Below are positions 1 to 10,363 of a DNA stretch of 64,000 bases, one piece after another. This stretch comes from Cephalopachus bancanus (taxonomy: Eukaryota; Chordata; Mammalia; Primates; Tarsiidae). The stretch lies in the NCBI GenBank assembly GCA_027257055.1, contig JAPVLO010000040.1:1324501-1388500 (forward strand), in the 5' to 3' direction. The position numbers and the translations under genes were made by a program. Within the stretch, counting starts at the first letter, position 1; each line of letters begins with the position of its first letter. Below the pieces are notes generated by a model. The model saw only the letters and a list, made by a program, of their open reading frames with translations. It was not told the DNA's origin and ran no database searches.

Positions 1-300
1 GGGCTCCCCTTCCCTCCCTCTCATCCAGCAATTCCAAGCCTGTGAGAGAGGGGCAAAGCAGACCTCCCTCCAGAGAGGTGAAAAATGGAGAACACAAAGC
101 AACAAACAGAATCCACTTAGGCGTCTCCTCCGGGGTAATAAACAGGATAACCCTCAGCTACTCCCGAAACCCGAGACTCAGAGGGGAGAAGCACCTGGAC
201 TTCTATCGCGCGTAGTATGTTCAGACAGCAGTGACTGTGCCTGATGCTGAGCCAGTGGCTTTAATAAACCGCTTCCCTTGAACCGATGGCCATTTATTTA
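1..300. other. Unassigned non-coding sequence
   Basis: I see no gene, RNA or recognisable repeat here. It is mixed-composition sequence with no long open frame and no CpG cluster. Confidence 0.5.
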
Positions 301-309
301 CATTTACAT

Positions 310-410
310 TTACAGATGACTAAACGGAGGCTCAGAGAGGCTGACCAAAGTGTTCAAAGTTACAAAATTAGCTGCTAGCGTTTGAACCCAGGTCCTCTGG
401 CACCTACCCA
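310..410 (-). repeat. MIR SINE fragment (antisense)
   Basis: The order 'aggctcagagaggctgacc' then 'tttgaacccaggtcctctgg' is the reverse complement of the MIR core (tRNA-derived ancient SINE). It is an old, diverged fragment and abuts a second MIR fragment in the opposite orientation. Confidence 0.6.
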
Positions 411-414
411 CTCT

Positions 415-540
415 GATTCTCTGGCTTCTGTCTCTGGGCCTCAGTTTCTTTGTCTGTATAATGGGAAGAACGTTGCCCCTCCATCACAGAGTTTGCTGAA
501 AATGGTTCAGATGACGTAAAGAAATCATCTGGCAGCTGAT
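415..540 (+). repeat. MIR SINE fragment (sense)
   Basis: The words 'gggcctcagtttctttgtct' and 'tataatgggaa' follow the MIR 3' half (CCTCAGTTTCCTCATCTGTAAAATGGG). The fragment runs into the target site of the Alu that follows. Confidence 0.6.
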
Positions 541-580
541 GCAAAGCCTCACCTGGTGTGAGTTCAGAAAAGGGATTATC

Positions 581-860
581 CTAGCCGGGCTCGGTGGCTC
601 AGCCTGTAATCCTGCACCTTGAGAGGCTGAGGTGAGTGGATTGCCTGAGCCAGCGGGTTCGAGACCCACCCGGGCAACTTGGCGAGACCTCATCTCTACA
701 ATAAATCAAAAATTAGCCGGGTGTGGTAGCGCGCGCCTGTAGTTCCAGCTACTTGGAAGGATCGCCGGAGCCCAGCGGGTCGAGGCTGTGGTGGCCAGGA
801 GCGGCCACTGCACTCCAGTCTGGGTGACAGAGTGAGACTCCAACTCAAAAAAAAAAAAAA
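581..860 (+). repeat. Alu SINE, lineage-specific subfamily, with 14-bp target duplication
   Basis: This is a full dimeric Alu with left arm, A-rich linker, right arm and poly-A tail. It carries the subfamily marks seen across the window: GGCTCAGCCTGTAATCC, TAGTTCCAGCTACTTGG and GACTCCAACTC before the tail. Perfect 14-bp direct repeats GAAAAGGGATTATC flank it at 567-580 and 861-874, showing target-primed L1-mediated insertion. The perfect repeats suggest a fairly young copy, but the left arm has small deletions. Confidence 0.95.
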
Positions 861-874
861 GAAAAGGGATTATC

Positions 875-1650
875 TTTCATGCCCATGTCAGGCTACAGCT
901 CCGTATAGACAGCTCTGCTTGGGTTGCCCCTTCCCTCTGCCCAGGCCAGATACTGTGGCCTCCCTGAGATGATTCCCTCACACCATCTCCTGTATCCCTG
1001 CTCCTGACACAGGGCTTGGACACGACAGCACATGATCTATGTTTCTGGGGCTGAACAGCTTTCACTGAACTGACCATGAGTGGGGAAGATGGTGAGGCCA
1101 AAATACTCTGGTGAGGCTTATAATAAGCAATAAAACTTAAGACTCCTCAAGCCCAGCAGAAAAATGAAAAGATGAATCCTGAAATGGTCCTGCCCCGCAA
1201 AGCAATGAGCGCATTCCAGTATTTGATCTGTTCCGGTAACTCGGTCACAGTGGAAGACAGGTTGTCTTTATCTTTTTTGGGAAAAAAGAGCAGCAATTTG
1301 GGACATGGCTGTAATCAGAAGCCTCTCCGTTTACATGGTTGTTTGGATGGAAAATTTGGATCAAACCAGCGAGGCCTTTGCAGGCCACCTCTCCAATGAG
1401 TTGAGAGCTCAAGTGATCAAATGACTTCCAGAGGTGGATTGCCCAGCTGGCAGATGAAGAAAGTCAAGTGCTTCTTGCAGTCACCCAGCAAAACTGCAGG
1501 AAGACAAGGAGCTGTATTCATGGTTCTCACGGACACTACCTCAGCTTCATTCAGGAAGCATTTATGGGGTTGACTCCTAATACATTCAAGGCATTAGGCT
1601 AAGCGCCCAGGAGAGACAAGAGGCTGGGATAACATGGCTGACAGGGCATG
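875..1650. other. Unassigned non-coding sequence
   Basis: No repeat family or gene is recognisable to me. Short open frames (under 80 codons) occur on both strands but lack splice context, codon bias or similarity to anything I know. Confidence 0.4.
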
Positions 1651-1654
1651 CGCT

Positions 1655-1790
1655 TGGAGCCTGGATTCTGGGGTTAAGTTCTAGTCCTGCCACCCTGTAG
1701 TTGCATGACCTTGGGTAAGTCATTCCAAGCCTCAGGACCAAGTTCTCTCTTTGGCAAAGAGAGTGGGGAAAATTTGGGCACTGGCGACAC
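1655..1790 (+). repeat. MIR SINE (sense)
   Basis: 'tggagcctggattctggggt' then 'tgcatgaccttgggtaagtc' and 'aagcctcaggaccaagtt' follow the MIR consensus in order. It is an ancient mammalian SINE. Confidence 0.7.
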
Positions 1791-2115
1791 ATATTGCGTC
1801 ATGTGGAACAGAGCATGGTCAAACGATATCCACTCTCAAGTCTGTTCTGCAGATCAATCACATTCTCGGAGTTGGAGGTAAAACCAAGCAGGTTTGCTGG
1901 TGTTGATTTTATACATTAGCTTTCCCTCAAGAGTTTTATGTATGATAAAGAACTTCTCCTAAATAGGATGTTCATTTCCTAATCTACTTTCTCTGTCTGT
2001 TTGTCAACTGCCTCCCCCTTATTCAGGTTAACCCTGCCTGGTTCAGGTTAAGTATACCTGGCTCAGGTTAACTCTTTCATTCAGAAATATTTAAGACAAT
2101 AAAGAAATCATTAAA

Positions 2116-2432
2116 GGCCAGGCACAGTGGCTTACATCTGTAATCCCAGCACTTCGGGAGGCCAAGGTGAAAGAATTGGTTAAGTCCAGGTGTTCAAGAC
2201 CGATCTGGGCAACATAGGGAGACTTCACCTCTACAAAGAAATAAAAAATTAAAAAAATTAGCCCAGTGTGGTGGCACATGCCTGTAGTCCCAGCTACTCA
2301 GGAGGCTGAGGTGGAGGGATCTCCTGAGCCCAGGAGGTCAAGGCCGCGGTAAGACATGATCGATCATGCCACTACACTCCAGCCTAGAGTGACAGAGTGA
2401 GACCCCCAACTCAAAAAGAAAAAAAAGAAAGA
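2116..2432 (+). repeat. Alu SINE, older subfamily
   Basis: This is a dimeric Alu from 'ggccaggcacagtgg' to an A-rich tail interrupted by G. Imperfect target repeats (about 'agaaatcatt' before and 'agagatcatt' after) fit an older insertion. It lacks some marks of the younger lineage-specific subfamily. Confidence 0.9.
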
Positions 2433-2734
2433 AAAGAGATCATTGAGAATAACAGAACACAAAATGGAATAAACCGTATACAAGTTTGTAAATCAGTTTT
2501 AAAATATAGTTTGCCAAAGTATATTGGCAACATTTTGCAAATAGTTGAGAATGTTTGAGGGATTCACTCCAGTGCCTTTTCCCTAGGAATAATGAAAGCC
2601 TTAGCTGAGCAGGAAGATAAGGAGACCTTTTGTCCCCCTCCTGCCAGTTGTTTTCTTCATGTATCATGACCAGATAGTTTGTTCTCTGGGAAATGGAGCC
2701 TTCTTTGAGACGGCATGACAGGGAAGCAGTCAGG

Positions 2735-2945
2735 GGTATTCAAAACAGCATGAATGTTAGAGACCCCAGACTCGGGTTTAAATCCACGTCACATCATTAG
2801 GTTGTGTGACTCAACTTGTACCACAAGTTATCTCACCAATGAAGTGGACATAATCATACCTAGTTCATGGGGCTATAGAGAGAATTCTAGGCAACATAAC
2901 CACAAGGGCACTCAACACATAGATGTTCTCAATATACGGTAACTA
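2735..2945 (+). repeat. MIR SINE (sense), nearly full length
   Basis: 'gactcgggtttaaatcc', 'ggttgtgtgactcaacttg', 'aatgaagtggacataatcat' and a 3' 'gggcactcaacacatagatg' follow the MIR consensus order. A local duplication of about 25 bp follows at once. Confidence 0.65.
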
Positions 2946-2990
2946 TGTAGAGAGGCCCTTCAGTCTCTTGTGGAGAGGCCCTTCAGGGGG

Positions 2991-3345
2991 TGTGTAGTCT
3001 GTTCCAGCTGCTGTAACAAAAGTACCATAGACTGAGTGACTTAAACAGCAAACATTTATTTCTCGCAGCTGTGGAGACGGAGGAATCCAAGTTCAAGACA
3101 CCGGTAGATATGGTGTCTAGTGATGGCTTCCTGATTCATAGATGGCCTTTTTCCCCTGTGTCCTCACATGGTGAAAAAAGGTTAGAAAGCATGCTGGGGT
3201 CCCTTTTATATGGGAACTAATCCCATTCGTGAAGGTTCCACTCTCATGAACCTATCACCGCCCAAAGGCTCCACCTCCTAACACCATCATACTGAGAGTT
3301 GGAGCATCCGTGTAGGAATTTAACGGAGAATACAAACTTTCAGTT
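2991..3345 (-). repeat. MLT1-type (ERVL-MaLR) solo LTR, antisense
   Basis: 'ctgctgtaacaaaagtacca', 'gagtgacttaaacagcaaac', 'atttatttctcgcagctgtg', 'tgtgtcctcacatggtg' and 'ggctccacctcctaacacca' match the reverse complement of MLT1 LTRs in order. This is an ancient non-coding endogenous retroelement remnant. Subtype is not assignable by eye. Confidence 0.8.
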
Positions 3346-3489
3346 TATTGCAAAAGCCAAAGTCTGGTCAGCCTTGCAGAATCAGAAATTGGATTTTGTC
3401 AGCCCATGGAGAGTTTAAATCTCAAACCGTGAAACAGAAACAAATCAAAATGCTAATTTATTCGTTTACATTGAGAAATCACTGCTGTG

Positions 3490-4000
3490 GTATATTAGTT
3501 TCCTACAGATGCTGTAACAAATTATCACAAACTTAGTGGCTTATAACAACATAAATGAATGATCTTACAGTTCAGTAGATCAGAAGTCTAGCTGGTCTCA
3601 TTGGGCTAAAAATAAGGTATCAGCAGGGCTGTGTTCCCTCTGGAGGCCCTGGGAAGCGTCTGTTTCCTTGCATTTTTCCAGCTTCTAGAGACTGTCTGCA
3701 CTCCTTAGCTGTGGCCCTCTTCCTCTATCTTTAAAGCCAAGAACAGTGGGTTGGATCCTTCTTAGGCTGCAGCCTTCAGACCTCACTTTTCTGCCTCCTT
3801 TTTTCCACTTTTAAGGACCCTCATGATTACCTTGAGCCCCTCCAGATAACTCAAGATAATCTCCCTAATTTAAGGTCAACTGATAAGAAACCTTAATACC
3901 GTTTGCAACCTTAAGTTTCCTTCTCCATGTAACATAGCACATCTACAGGTTCCAGGGGTTAGGACATGAACATCTGTAATTCTGTCTACCATACATGGGA
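3490..4000 (-). repeat. ERVL/MaLR-type LTR, antisense
   Basis: 'tagtttcctacagatgctgt', 'aaattatcacaaacttagtg', 'tttttccagcttctagagac', 'ttttaaggaccctcatgatt' and 'acaggttccaggggttagga' follow an MLT1/MLT2-related LTR read backwards. It lies just downstream of another antisense LTR of related type. No internal proviral genes lie between them. Confidence 0.7.
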
Positions 4001-4319
4001 ACCAGAATATTTGGGTCCATATAACAAATACATTGCTTCACTGTAGGCAGACCCTCACAACAGGCTTGGTGAGCATGAAGCTGGAGCCACAACGGTCCCA
4101 GGCTTACAAAGTTAAACCATGGGCATGTCTTGGCTTGACCAATGGACCCAGAAACCAGGATTATTTCTACTCTGATGAGAGCTGGGCTGGGTTCTGGCAA
4201 TATTTGTGTCTGTGAATTTTTTTTTCCATCCCTTTGAGGTTGACAAACCACCGCTGACACTGCCTGCCTGTGCTGCCTTCCAATGAGTACATTTTAAATG
4301 TTAATACTAAGTGAGGCTT

Positions 4320-4695
4320 TGGGTGATGCTGTTGACAGACTGTGCTCTTCCCAAAACTGATACATTAAAACTCAAATCCCCAATGTAATGGCATTTAGAG
4401 ATGGAAGCTTTGGGAGATAATTAGGTCATGAAGGTATAGCCCTCATGATGAGATTAGTACTCTTATAAGAAAAGACATGAGTTTGTTTCTTCTCACTCTG
4501 TTTTCCACGCTGTGAGAACACAGCAAGAAGACAGCCGTCCATGAACCAAGAAAAGAACCCTCACCAGGACCCGAACATGCCAGTACCCTAATTTGGAACT
4601 TCACAGACCCCAGGACTGTGAGAAATAATCTGTTGTTTAAGCTGCCCAGACCATGGTAATGTGTTATAGCCACCCAAGCTAAGACACCCAAAACA
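4320..4695 (+). repeat. MLT1-type (ERVL-MaLR) LTR, sense
   Basis: 'aaactcaaatccccaatgta', 'ctcttataagaaaagacatg', 'gagaacacagcaagaagaca' and 'aggactgtgagaaataatct' follow the sense MLT1/MST-type order. It is opposite in orientation to the two LTRs just upstream. Confidence 0.7.
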
Positions 4696-4699
4696 GGTG

Positions 4700-5400
4700 G
4701 CCCGAGTGTCTTCATGCTAAAATGGCCACATTGTGCACCTCTCTTCTCTAATTCATGATGCGTGGGATTTAAAGTTGAATTGCAATATGTGAAGCTATTT
4801 CCAAGTTCTTAGGAAACCTCTAACTGTGTCCCCAAGGTCCTCACAATGTTATTGATCCAATCCTGTGCATATTCATAAGAACATTCTCTGTGTCAATCAC
4901 CGTGATATCCTAGAGGGCAGATAAGATGTGGCCCCGGTCCTCAAAGAGCTCAAATGCTTGGAGCTACATAGACCTGTACAACACTGATGATACAAGGTTC
5001 CACATACCAAGACCCTCAAGGAGGACCCAAGGCTTAGAAGGGAGAAACTCATATAAGCTAGGGGGAGCAGGAAAGAGGAATTAATGCTGTGACATGGCCA
5101 TTTCAACACTGAGTTATTTGACCATGGAAGGTTTTGTATTGTGACCCGTTTTTAACACGCCTGGACTTTGATTGTGGGCAATTTTCCCGTAATTTTGAAT
5201 ACTAACCAAAAGAAAAACAAGTGGTTTGTTCTTAGGATCACACAATAGGTATGAAACCATATGCTGTTTTTCGGTTGCCAAGATTCTTGATTATGTTCTT
5301 TATGTTCTACATAATGATGAGTATCTATTGTGTTTTTTTGATTTTTTTTTTTTTTTTTTTTAGGATCACTAGGTATGTGTGCTCTTTTATCAGATACCAA
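4700..5400. other. Unassigned sequence with a poly-T tract
   Basis: I see no gene. A T-rich tract at about 5333-5362 may be the remnant of a degraded retroelement tail. The rest matches no family I recognise. Confidence 0.4.
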
Positions 5401-5404
5401 CAAT

Positions 5405-5660
5405 GGCTGGCATTTACTGAGTAATTACTTCTTGCCAGGCACTGTGCCCACCATTTTATATGTCTCTCATCACTCAATCCTCTCAACAATACTATGAGGT
5501 AGGTACTGTTATTTTCTTGATTTTGCAGACGAGACAACTGAGGCTCACAGAAATGAAACAAGTTTCCCAAGATCATATAGTCAGTCAATGATAGAGTCCA
5601 AATTTGAACCCAGATAGTCTAACATCAGAGCCTAAGAGCTTAAGAACTTTGCAACCTCCC
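5405..5660 (-). repeat. MIR SINE (antisense), nearly full length
   Basis: 'tgccaggcactgtgcccacc', 'ctatgaggtaggtactgtta', 'aactgaggctcacagaaatg' and 'tttgaacccagatagtct' are the reverse complement of MIR in consecutive order. Confidence 0.75.
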
Positions 5661-5766
5661 TGCACCATTTACCCTTAAATAATCTTACTAGCAAAAGACA
5701 AACTTCAGTATTAAAAAAGACCTACTAGCAAGGATGACTGCTACAAGGAAGTGGCTTAAGAAATGG

Positions 5767-5910
5767 CAGGATTCCTGTGGTTCCAGCTACTTGGAAGGCT
5801 GAGGTGGAAGGATCGCCGGAGCCCAGCAGGTCGAGGCTGCGGAGGCTGGGAGCATGCCACTGCACTCCAGTCTAGGTGACAGAGTGAGACTCCAACTCAA
5901 AAAAAAAAAA
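5767..5910 (+). repeat. 5'-truncated Alu (right arm only) with target duplication
   Basis: The element starts within the right arm (cctgtggttccagctacttg) and ends GACTCCAACTC(A)n. Nine-base repeats AAGAAATGG lie at 5758-5766 and 5911-5919, so this is a 5'-truncated insertion and not a deletion remnant. It belongs to the lineage-specific subfamily. Confidence 0.9.
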
Positions 5911-5944
5911 AAGAAATGGTTTTTGACAGGAGAATTTGTACAAA

Positions 5945-6351
5945 AAAGACAGTAGTAATAAATTTTTTAAAATTGTGGTTAAAATACTTATAAAATTTAC
6001 TATATTCGTTATTTTTAAGTGTCAGTTTAGTTGTGTTAAGTAAATTCACATTGTTGTACAACCATGACCACTGTCCTTCTCCAGAACCCTTTCATCCTGA
6101 AAAATTAAAACTGTATCCATTTAAAAATAACTCCCTACGTCCTCCAGTCCCTGGTAACCGCCATTCTACTTTCTGTTTCTATGAATTTGACTACTCTAGA
6201 TATTTCATATTAGTGAAATCATACAGTATATGTCTTTTTCTTACTGGCTTATTTCACTTAGTATAATGTCCCCAAGATTCATCCATATTGCAGCATGTGT
6301 CAAAAATCTCTCTCCTTTTAAAGTTGAATAATATTCCATTGTATGTATATA
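5945..6351 (-). repeat. Old L1 3' region (antisense), first half, split by mariner
   Basis: 'ttatttcacttagtataatg', 'agattcatccatattgcagc' and 'ttgaataatattccattgta' are the reverse complement of the L1M-type 3' part. The same L1 resumes at 7298 after a mariner insertion. No open ORF2 remains. Confidence 0.85.
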
Positions 6352-7295
6352 CAAGGGCTGACAATTAAGCTCACAAAGTCATCCTAGAAAAAGTGCTACA
6401 TACCCATTGCTGAATATCACTACGATCTCCTTAGAAATACTCCACCTGGGAATCTATGCATCAATGCAAGTGCCTGGTCCATCTTTCAAAGCAGTTTTAG
6501 AACTCTTTTTCTGGAATGGGCAACAGAGCTCTTGTCATATCACCCTTGATGTCCTGAATATCATCAAAATGTCTTCTTTTCAATATTTCCTTTATATTTG
6601 GGTAAAGAAAAAAGTCATTGGGGGCCAGATCAGGTAAGTAGGGAAGGTGCTCCAATGCAGTCATTTGTATACTGGCTAAAAACTCCCTCACAGACCGTGC
6701 AGTGTGAGCTGGTGCATTGTTGTAATGCAAGAACTCCTTCAGGACCATTTTGACACACACCTTTCTCATGCCAAGATTTTCAGTTAAGATTTTCCTGTTT
6801 CTCTGTCAATGTTTATTTGGTCTGTTTTGCTTCTCACAATCAGCCGACAATTTTGATGCACAATTCGATAAATTTTTGCAATGTTTTTGTCAGTTCTGTT
6901 CATTATTGGCCATCCTGACCTCTCTTCAACAATGATGTTTTCTGTCCCATCAGAAAAACATTCAATACATTTGTACACTTTTGTTTTCTTCATGGCATTA
7001 TCCCCATAAACTTGGACTAACATGTCCCTGATTTCACTTCCACTGTAGTCAGATTTAACAAGAAATACAATGTTTGCTCCTTGTTCTAATTCAAACTCTA
7101 ACATGTTCACAATGACAGCTCTGATGATCATTCCAGAAAAAGAGTTCCAAAATTGCTTTGATGGGTGGACTAGGCACTGGCGTCAGTGCACACCTTCCTA
7201 AAGGAGGAACTTTGAAGTGACCGAGGTAATATTCAGCAATGAGGTATGAAGCACTTTTTCTAATATGAATTCATGAACTTAATTGTCAGACTGTG
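6352..7295 (-). mobile_element. Mariner-family DNA transposon, internally deleted, nested in L1
   Basis: The ends are inverted repeats: 'ctgacaattaagctcac' at the left matches the reverse complement of 'gaacttaattgtcag' at the right, and similarity extends inward (AGAAAAAGTGCT, TTGCTGAATAT). The left flank is TA and the right flank is CA, consistent with a mutated TA target duplication. The element is about 944 bp against roughly 1.3 kb for intact mammalian mariners. It interrupts an antisense L1 that is continuous on either side, so it is younger than that L1. The encoded transposase is broken (next entry), so mobility would need a protein from elsewhere. Confidence 0.9.
6497..7131 (-). pseudogene. 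Mariner transposase remnant, centre deleted and frameshifted
   Basis: Two minus-strand pieces remain. The N-terminal part (7131 down to 6784) has the helix-turn-helix DNA-binding region, with words such as FELEQGANI and YKCIECFSDG. The C-terminal part (6769 down to 6497) has HYNNAPAHTA and LPDLAPNDFF, around the second and third catalytic acids of the DD34D nuclease. In the first word the usual aspartate (HDNAPAH) reads as asparagine. In the second the acid is kept. About 110 residues between 'RKVC' and the HYNNAPAH block, including the first catalytic aspartate, are missing, and the pieces are in different frames. The protein would have cut and pasted the element at TA sites. It is clearly inactive here. 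The element's ends are better preserved than this gene. Confidence 0.88.
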
Positions 7296-7720
7296 CATCA
7301 CATTCTGCTTTTTCATTCATCTGCTGATGGACTCTTGAATGGCTTCCACCTCTTTGGCTATTGTGCAGAAAGCCTCTATGAACATGTGTGCACAAACATC
7401 TCATTGTAACTCTACTTTCAATGATTTTGGGCATATAACAGAAGTAGGATTGCTTAATCACATAGAAATCCTACTTCTAAATTTTTTTAATAACCTCTAT
7501 ATTGTTTTCCATAGCAGTTGCACCATTTTACAGTCTCACCAACAGTGCCCAAAGGTTCTAATTTCTCCACATCTTCTCCAACATTTGTTATTTTCTGGTT
7601 TTCGTTTTTTGTTTTTTGGGGTTTTTTTTGGTAGGTATTCTAATGGGTATGAACGATTAGCATGTTAGCATCCTTTTATTAGCTTGTTGGCCATCAGTAA
7701 CGATGGTCTTAATATCCGTG
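7296..7720 (-). repeat. Old L1 3' region (antisense), second half after mariner
   Basis: 'cattcatctgctgatggact', 'ttggctattgtgcagaaagc', 'ttccatagcagttgcaccat' and 'ctccaacatttgttattttc' continue the same L1 antisense order interrupted at 6351. Confidence 0.85.
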
Positions 7721-7754
7721 CTTATACTGAAAATACTGACTAGGCGCAAGTCCT

Positions 7755-7840
7755 CCTGCAGGGCTGCTTTGAGAATTAAATGAGAAAATATACACAAAAC
7801 ATAATGCCTGACAAGGAGTGGGTATGCAATAATGCAACTC
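7755..7840 (+). repeat. MIR 3' fragment (sense)
   Basis: 'gagaattaaatgagaaaata' then 'aatgcctgacaaggagtg' follows the MIR 3' end order. Short and diverged. Confidence 0.45.
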
Positions 7841-7864
7841 TGTATCCGTTATTTATTGACACCA

Positions 7865-8215
7865 CAGTCACAGTGCCACATAAAAATCACCTAAACTCAG
7901 AGGCTTAAATAAAAACCATGTATTATAGTTCACAAATATATGGGCTAGCCGATGACTCTGGTCTTGACTGAGCTCACTCATCTGTAGCCAGCTGCGGTTG
8001 GATAGGCAACTCTGATTTTGATTTGGACTTTCTCATCTTTGCAGTCCGATTGGCTCTAAGCTGGTCTAAGCTTCATCTGGGATGACTGAGTCCTCCTTCA
8101 CGTGTCTCTCACTTCCCTCCAGGAGATTAGCCCAGGCATAGTCTCAGGGCATGTCAAGGGCCCAGCAGAAGCATTCAAGCTTAAGCTAAGTTTGCAACTA
8201 CCCCATTGGTTAAAA
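7865..8215 (-). repeat. MaLR-type LTR (antisense)
   Basis: 'aactcagaggcttaaataaa', 'gactgagctcactcatctgt' and 'ctccaggagattagcccagg' resemble a degraded ERVL-MaLR LTR reversed. The next LTR begins at once in the opposite direction. Confidence 0.55.
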
Positions 8216-8224
8216 CAAGATTGG

Positions 8225-8865
8225 TAAGCAGAATTCTAGGATAAGCCCCTAAAGAGTCACAGGAGTCCAAGAAGATCCTGCTCTTAGATAGGGGAACCTA
8301 TGACTTGCTTCTGGCCAATAGGGTTCAAGGAGTCCTCAAAAGGTTCATAGAAAATATGCATTACAAAAAAAACTATGCATGGATTTCAAAATTTTGCTAT
8401 AACATGTCTGAACAGGATTTAGTATGAGGCAATAAGAAAGATAAGACATCAGTTTGAAAAGAGCCCTTTTCAGAGAAACATGAATTCTAAACTTGAAGCA
8501 AGGACAAACATCAGAGTTAAGGTAAAGCTTGGGTGGAAGAATGGTGACATCATCGATTGTTTATAAAAAATGTGTGAGGACAATGCCCCAGAGAAATCAG
8601 CCAGTAACATCTAGGAACTGAGAGTGGTCCCTGGCTAACGAGCAACAAGAAAATGGGGACCTTAGTGATACAACTGCATGGAACTAAATCTTGCCAACAA
8701 CTATGTGAGCTGGAAGAAAAACGTGAACTACAGAAAAGAAGACAGCCTAGCTGATACTTTGCAGCCTTGTGAGACCCTAAGTAAGACACCCATTTGAGTC
8801 ATGCGCTTTGAGGCTAAGAGTGTGGTAACTTGTTACACAACATAGAAACCTATTACAGCAATTTC
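8225..8865 (+). repeat. MLT1-type (ERVL-MaLR) LTR, sense
   Basis: 'cagaattctaggataagccc', 'tatgacttgcttctggccaa', 'aactaaatcttgccaacaac', 'tttgcagccttgtgagaccc' and 'gtggtaacttgttacac' follow an MLT1 subtype in order. Nearly full length and ancient. Confidence 0.75.
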
Positions 8866-9109
8866 ACATGGTCAGTCCAAGAGTCAGCATGGAAGAGCAT
8901 TACCAAAGGGTGGAATAAAGAGAGGCATGAAGAATTGGAGCTACTGATGCAATCACTTCATCATACCCTCTAAGCTTTGGGGTGAGGGCACCCCTTTGTC
9001 AAAGTAGCATTGCATCATCATGTTTGCATGCTCTACAAACTTGGATTAGCCTTTCTTTTCCTTATTTTTCAACACTCGTATGAAAACTGACTATGACAAC
9101 TGCAGATTC

Positions 9110-9690
9110 AAGAAATGAGTGAGCTTGGACATAGAGTCAGTGTAAAAACTGGATTAGCATTTGAACCAGTAATCTTACTACTAGGGTTCCACCCAAAGGA
9201 AGAGAAATCATTATATAAGAAAGATATATCTGTCCTTGTATGTTCATTGCAGCATTGTTTAGGAGAAAAATCATGGAACCTATCAAAGTGCTCACCAATC
9301 CACCAATGACTAACTGGATAAAGAAAATGTGGTACATATACACCCATGGAATACTATGCAGCCACAAAAAAGAATGGAAATCATATGCTTTGCAGCAACA
9401 TGGATAGAGCTAGAGAATATCATCCTAAGTGAACCAACTCAAAAACAGAAAACCAAACACTGCATACAGGAACTAAATGGGCACAAAGATGGAAATAATA
9501 AACACTGGGACATCAAAAATGGGATGGCAGAGAGGGAGTCTAGAGTTCAGAAATTACCTATTAGGTTCACATTCACTATCTGGGGAATGGGCCATCTGAG
9601 ACCCAGTGCCCACCACTACACAATGCATGTCCATGTCACAGAAATGCACTTGTATCTCTTGAATCTGAAGAAAAATAGAGTCAGTATACT
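9110..9690 (+). repeat. L1 ORF2 3' end and 3' UTR (sense), 5'-truncated
   Basis: 'gtatgttcattgcagcattg', 'ctggataaagaaaatgtgg', 'ggaatactatgcagccacaa', 'agcaacatggatagagctag' and a 3' 'ttgtatctcttgaatctgaa' follow the end of L1 ORF2 and the start of the 3' UTR. Stops and frameshifts break the reading frame. Confidence 0.88.
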
Positions 9691-9744
9691 GGATAAAAGC
9701 AAGAACTATAAAGCCAGATATCACGAGGTCACGTCTCAGTTCCA

Positions 9745-9940
9745 ATACTAATCAGCAGTGTGACCCTGGACAAGTTACATATTCTTCCTGTGCCTTCATG
9801 ATATTAGTGGGGGGAAAAGATTATAATAGTATCCACTCTTAAGGTTTTTGTAGAAATTATATGAGTTAATATACGTGAAACACTTAGAATCGTGCCTGGC
9901 ACTTTGTAAACCCTATGTAAGTGTTTGCCATGTTATTCTA
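9745..9940 (+). repeat. MIR SINE (sense)
   Basis: 'gcagtgtgaccctggacaag', 'attatatgagttaatatacg' and 'aatcgtgcctggcactttgt' follow MIR in order. Confidence 0.7.
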
Positions 9941-9944
9941 ATTA

Positions 9945-10354
9945 TTTTCAAATGGTTGGTCAGTGTAAAGATTACATTCACTTCAACAGAATACTCAAGT
10001 AAGGAGAAGCCCTATTCCTTGATACTGCAGATAAACACACATATTCTTTATGTACTTTGAAACGCATAAATACAAGGCATACAGAAAAATACACAACTAC
10101 TTGCTCTAAAACATACAACCAATAAAATGTCCTACAGAGAAGAACACAAAATAAATAAGAAACTACATCATTTTCACAGTAAATTTCTTTTAGTACTGCA
10201 AGCCTTGTAGAATAATCCTATTTTATTGAGATTTCTTCTTCCTTATGGAACTTACTATGAAGGCTTATTGACAAATTCTAGTGCTTGTCTTTTTATTTCC
10301 AAGGAATGTGTTCTTTAAAACATAGGTTTTATAATGCTTGTAACAGTACATAAT
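9945..10354. other. Unassigned AT-rich sequence
   Basis: No gene or named repeat is visible. It contains the left target copy of the following L1 insertion at its right end. Confidence 0.4.
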
Positions 10355-10363
10355 AACTTCAAC

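Noticed and set aside
9329..9751. 140-codon plus-strand frame
   Set aside because: It is the out-of-frame remnant of an L1 3' end.
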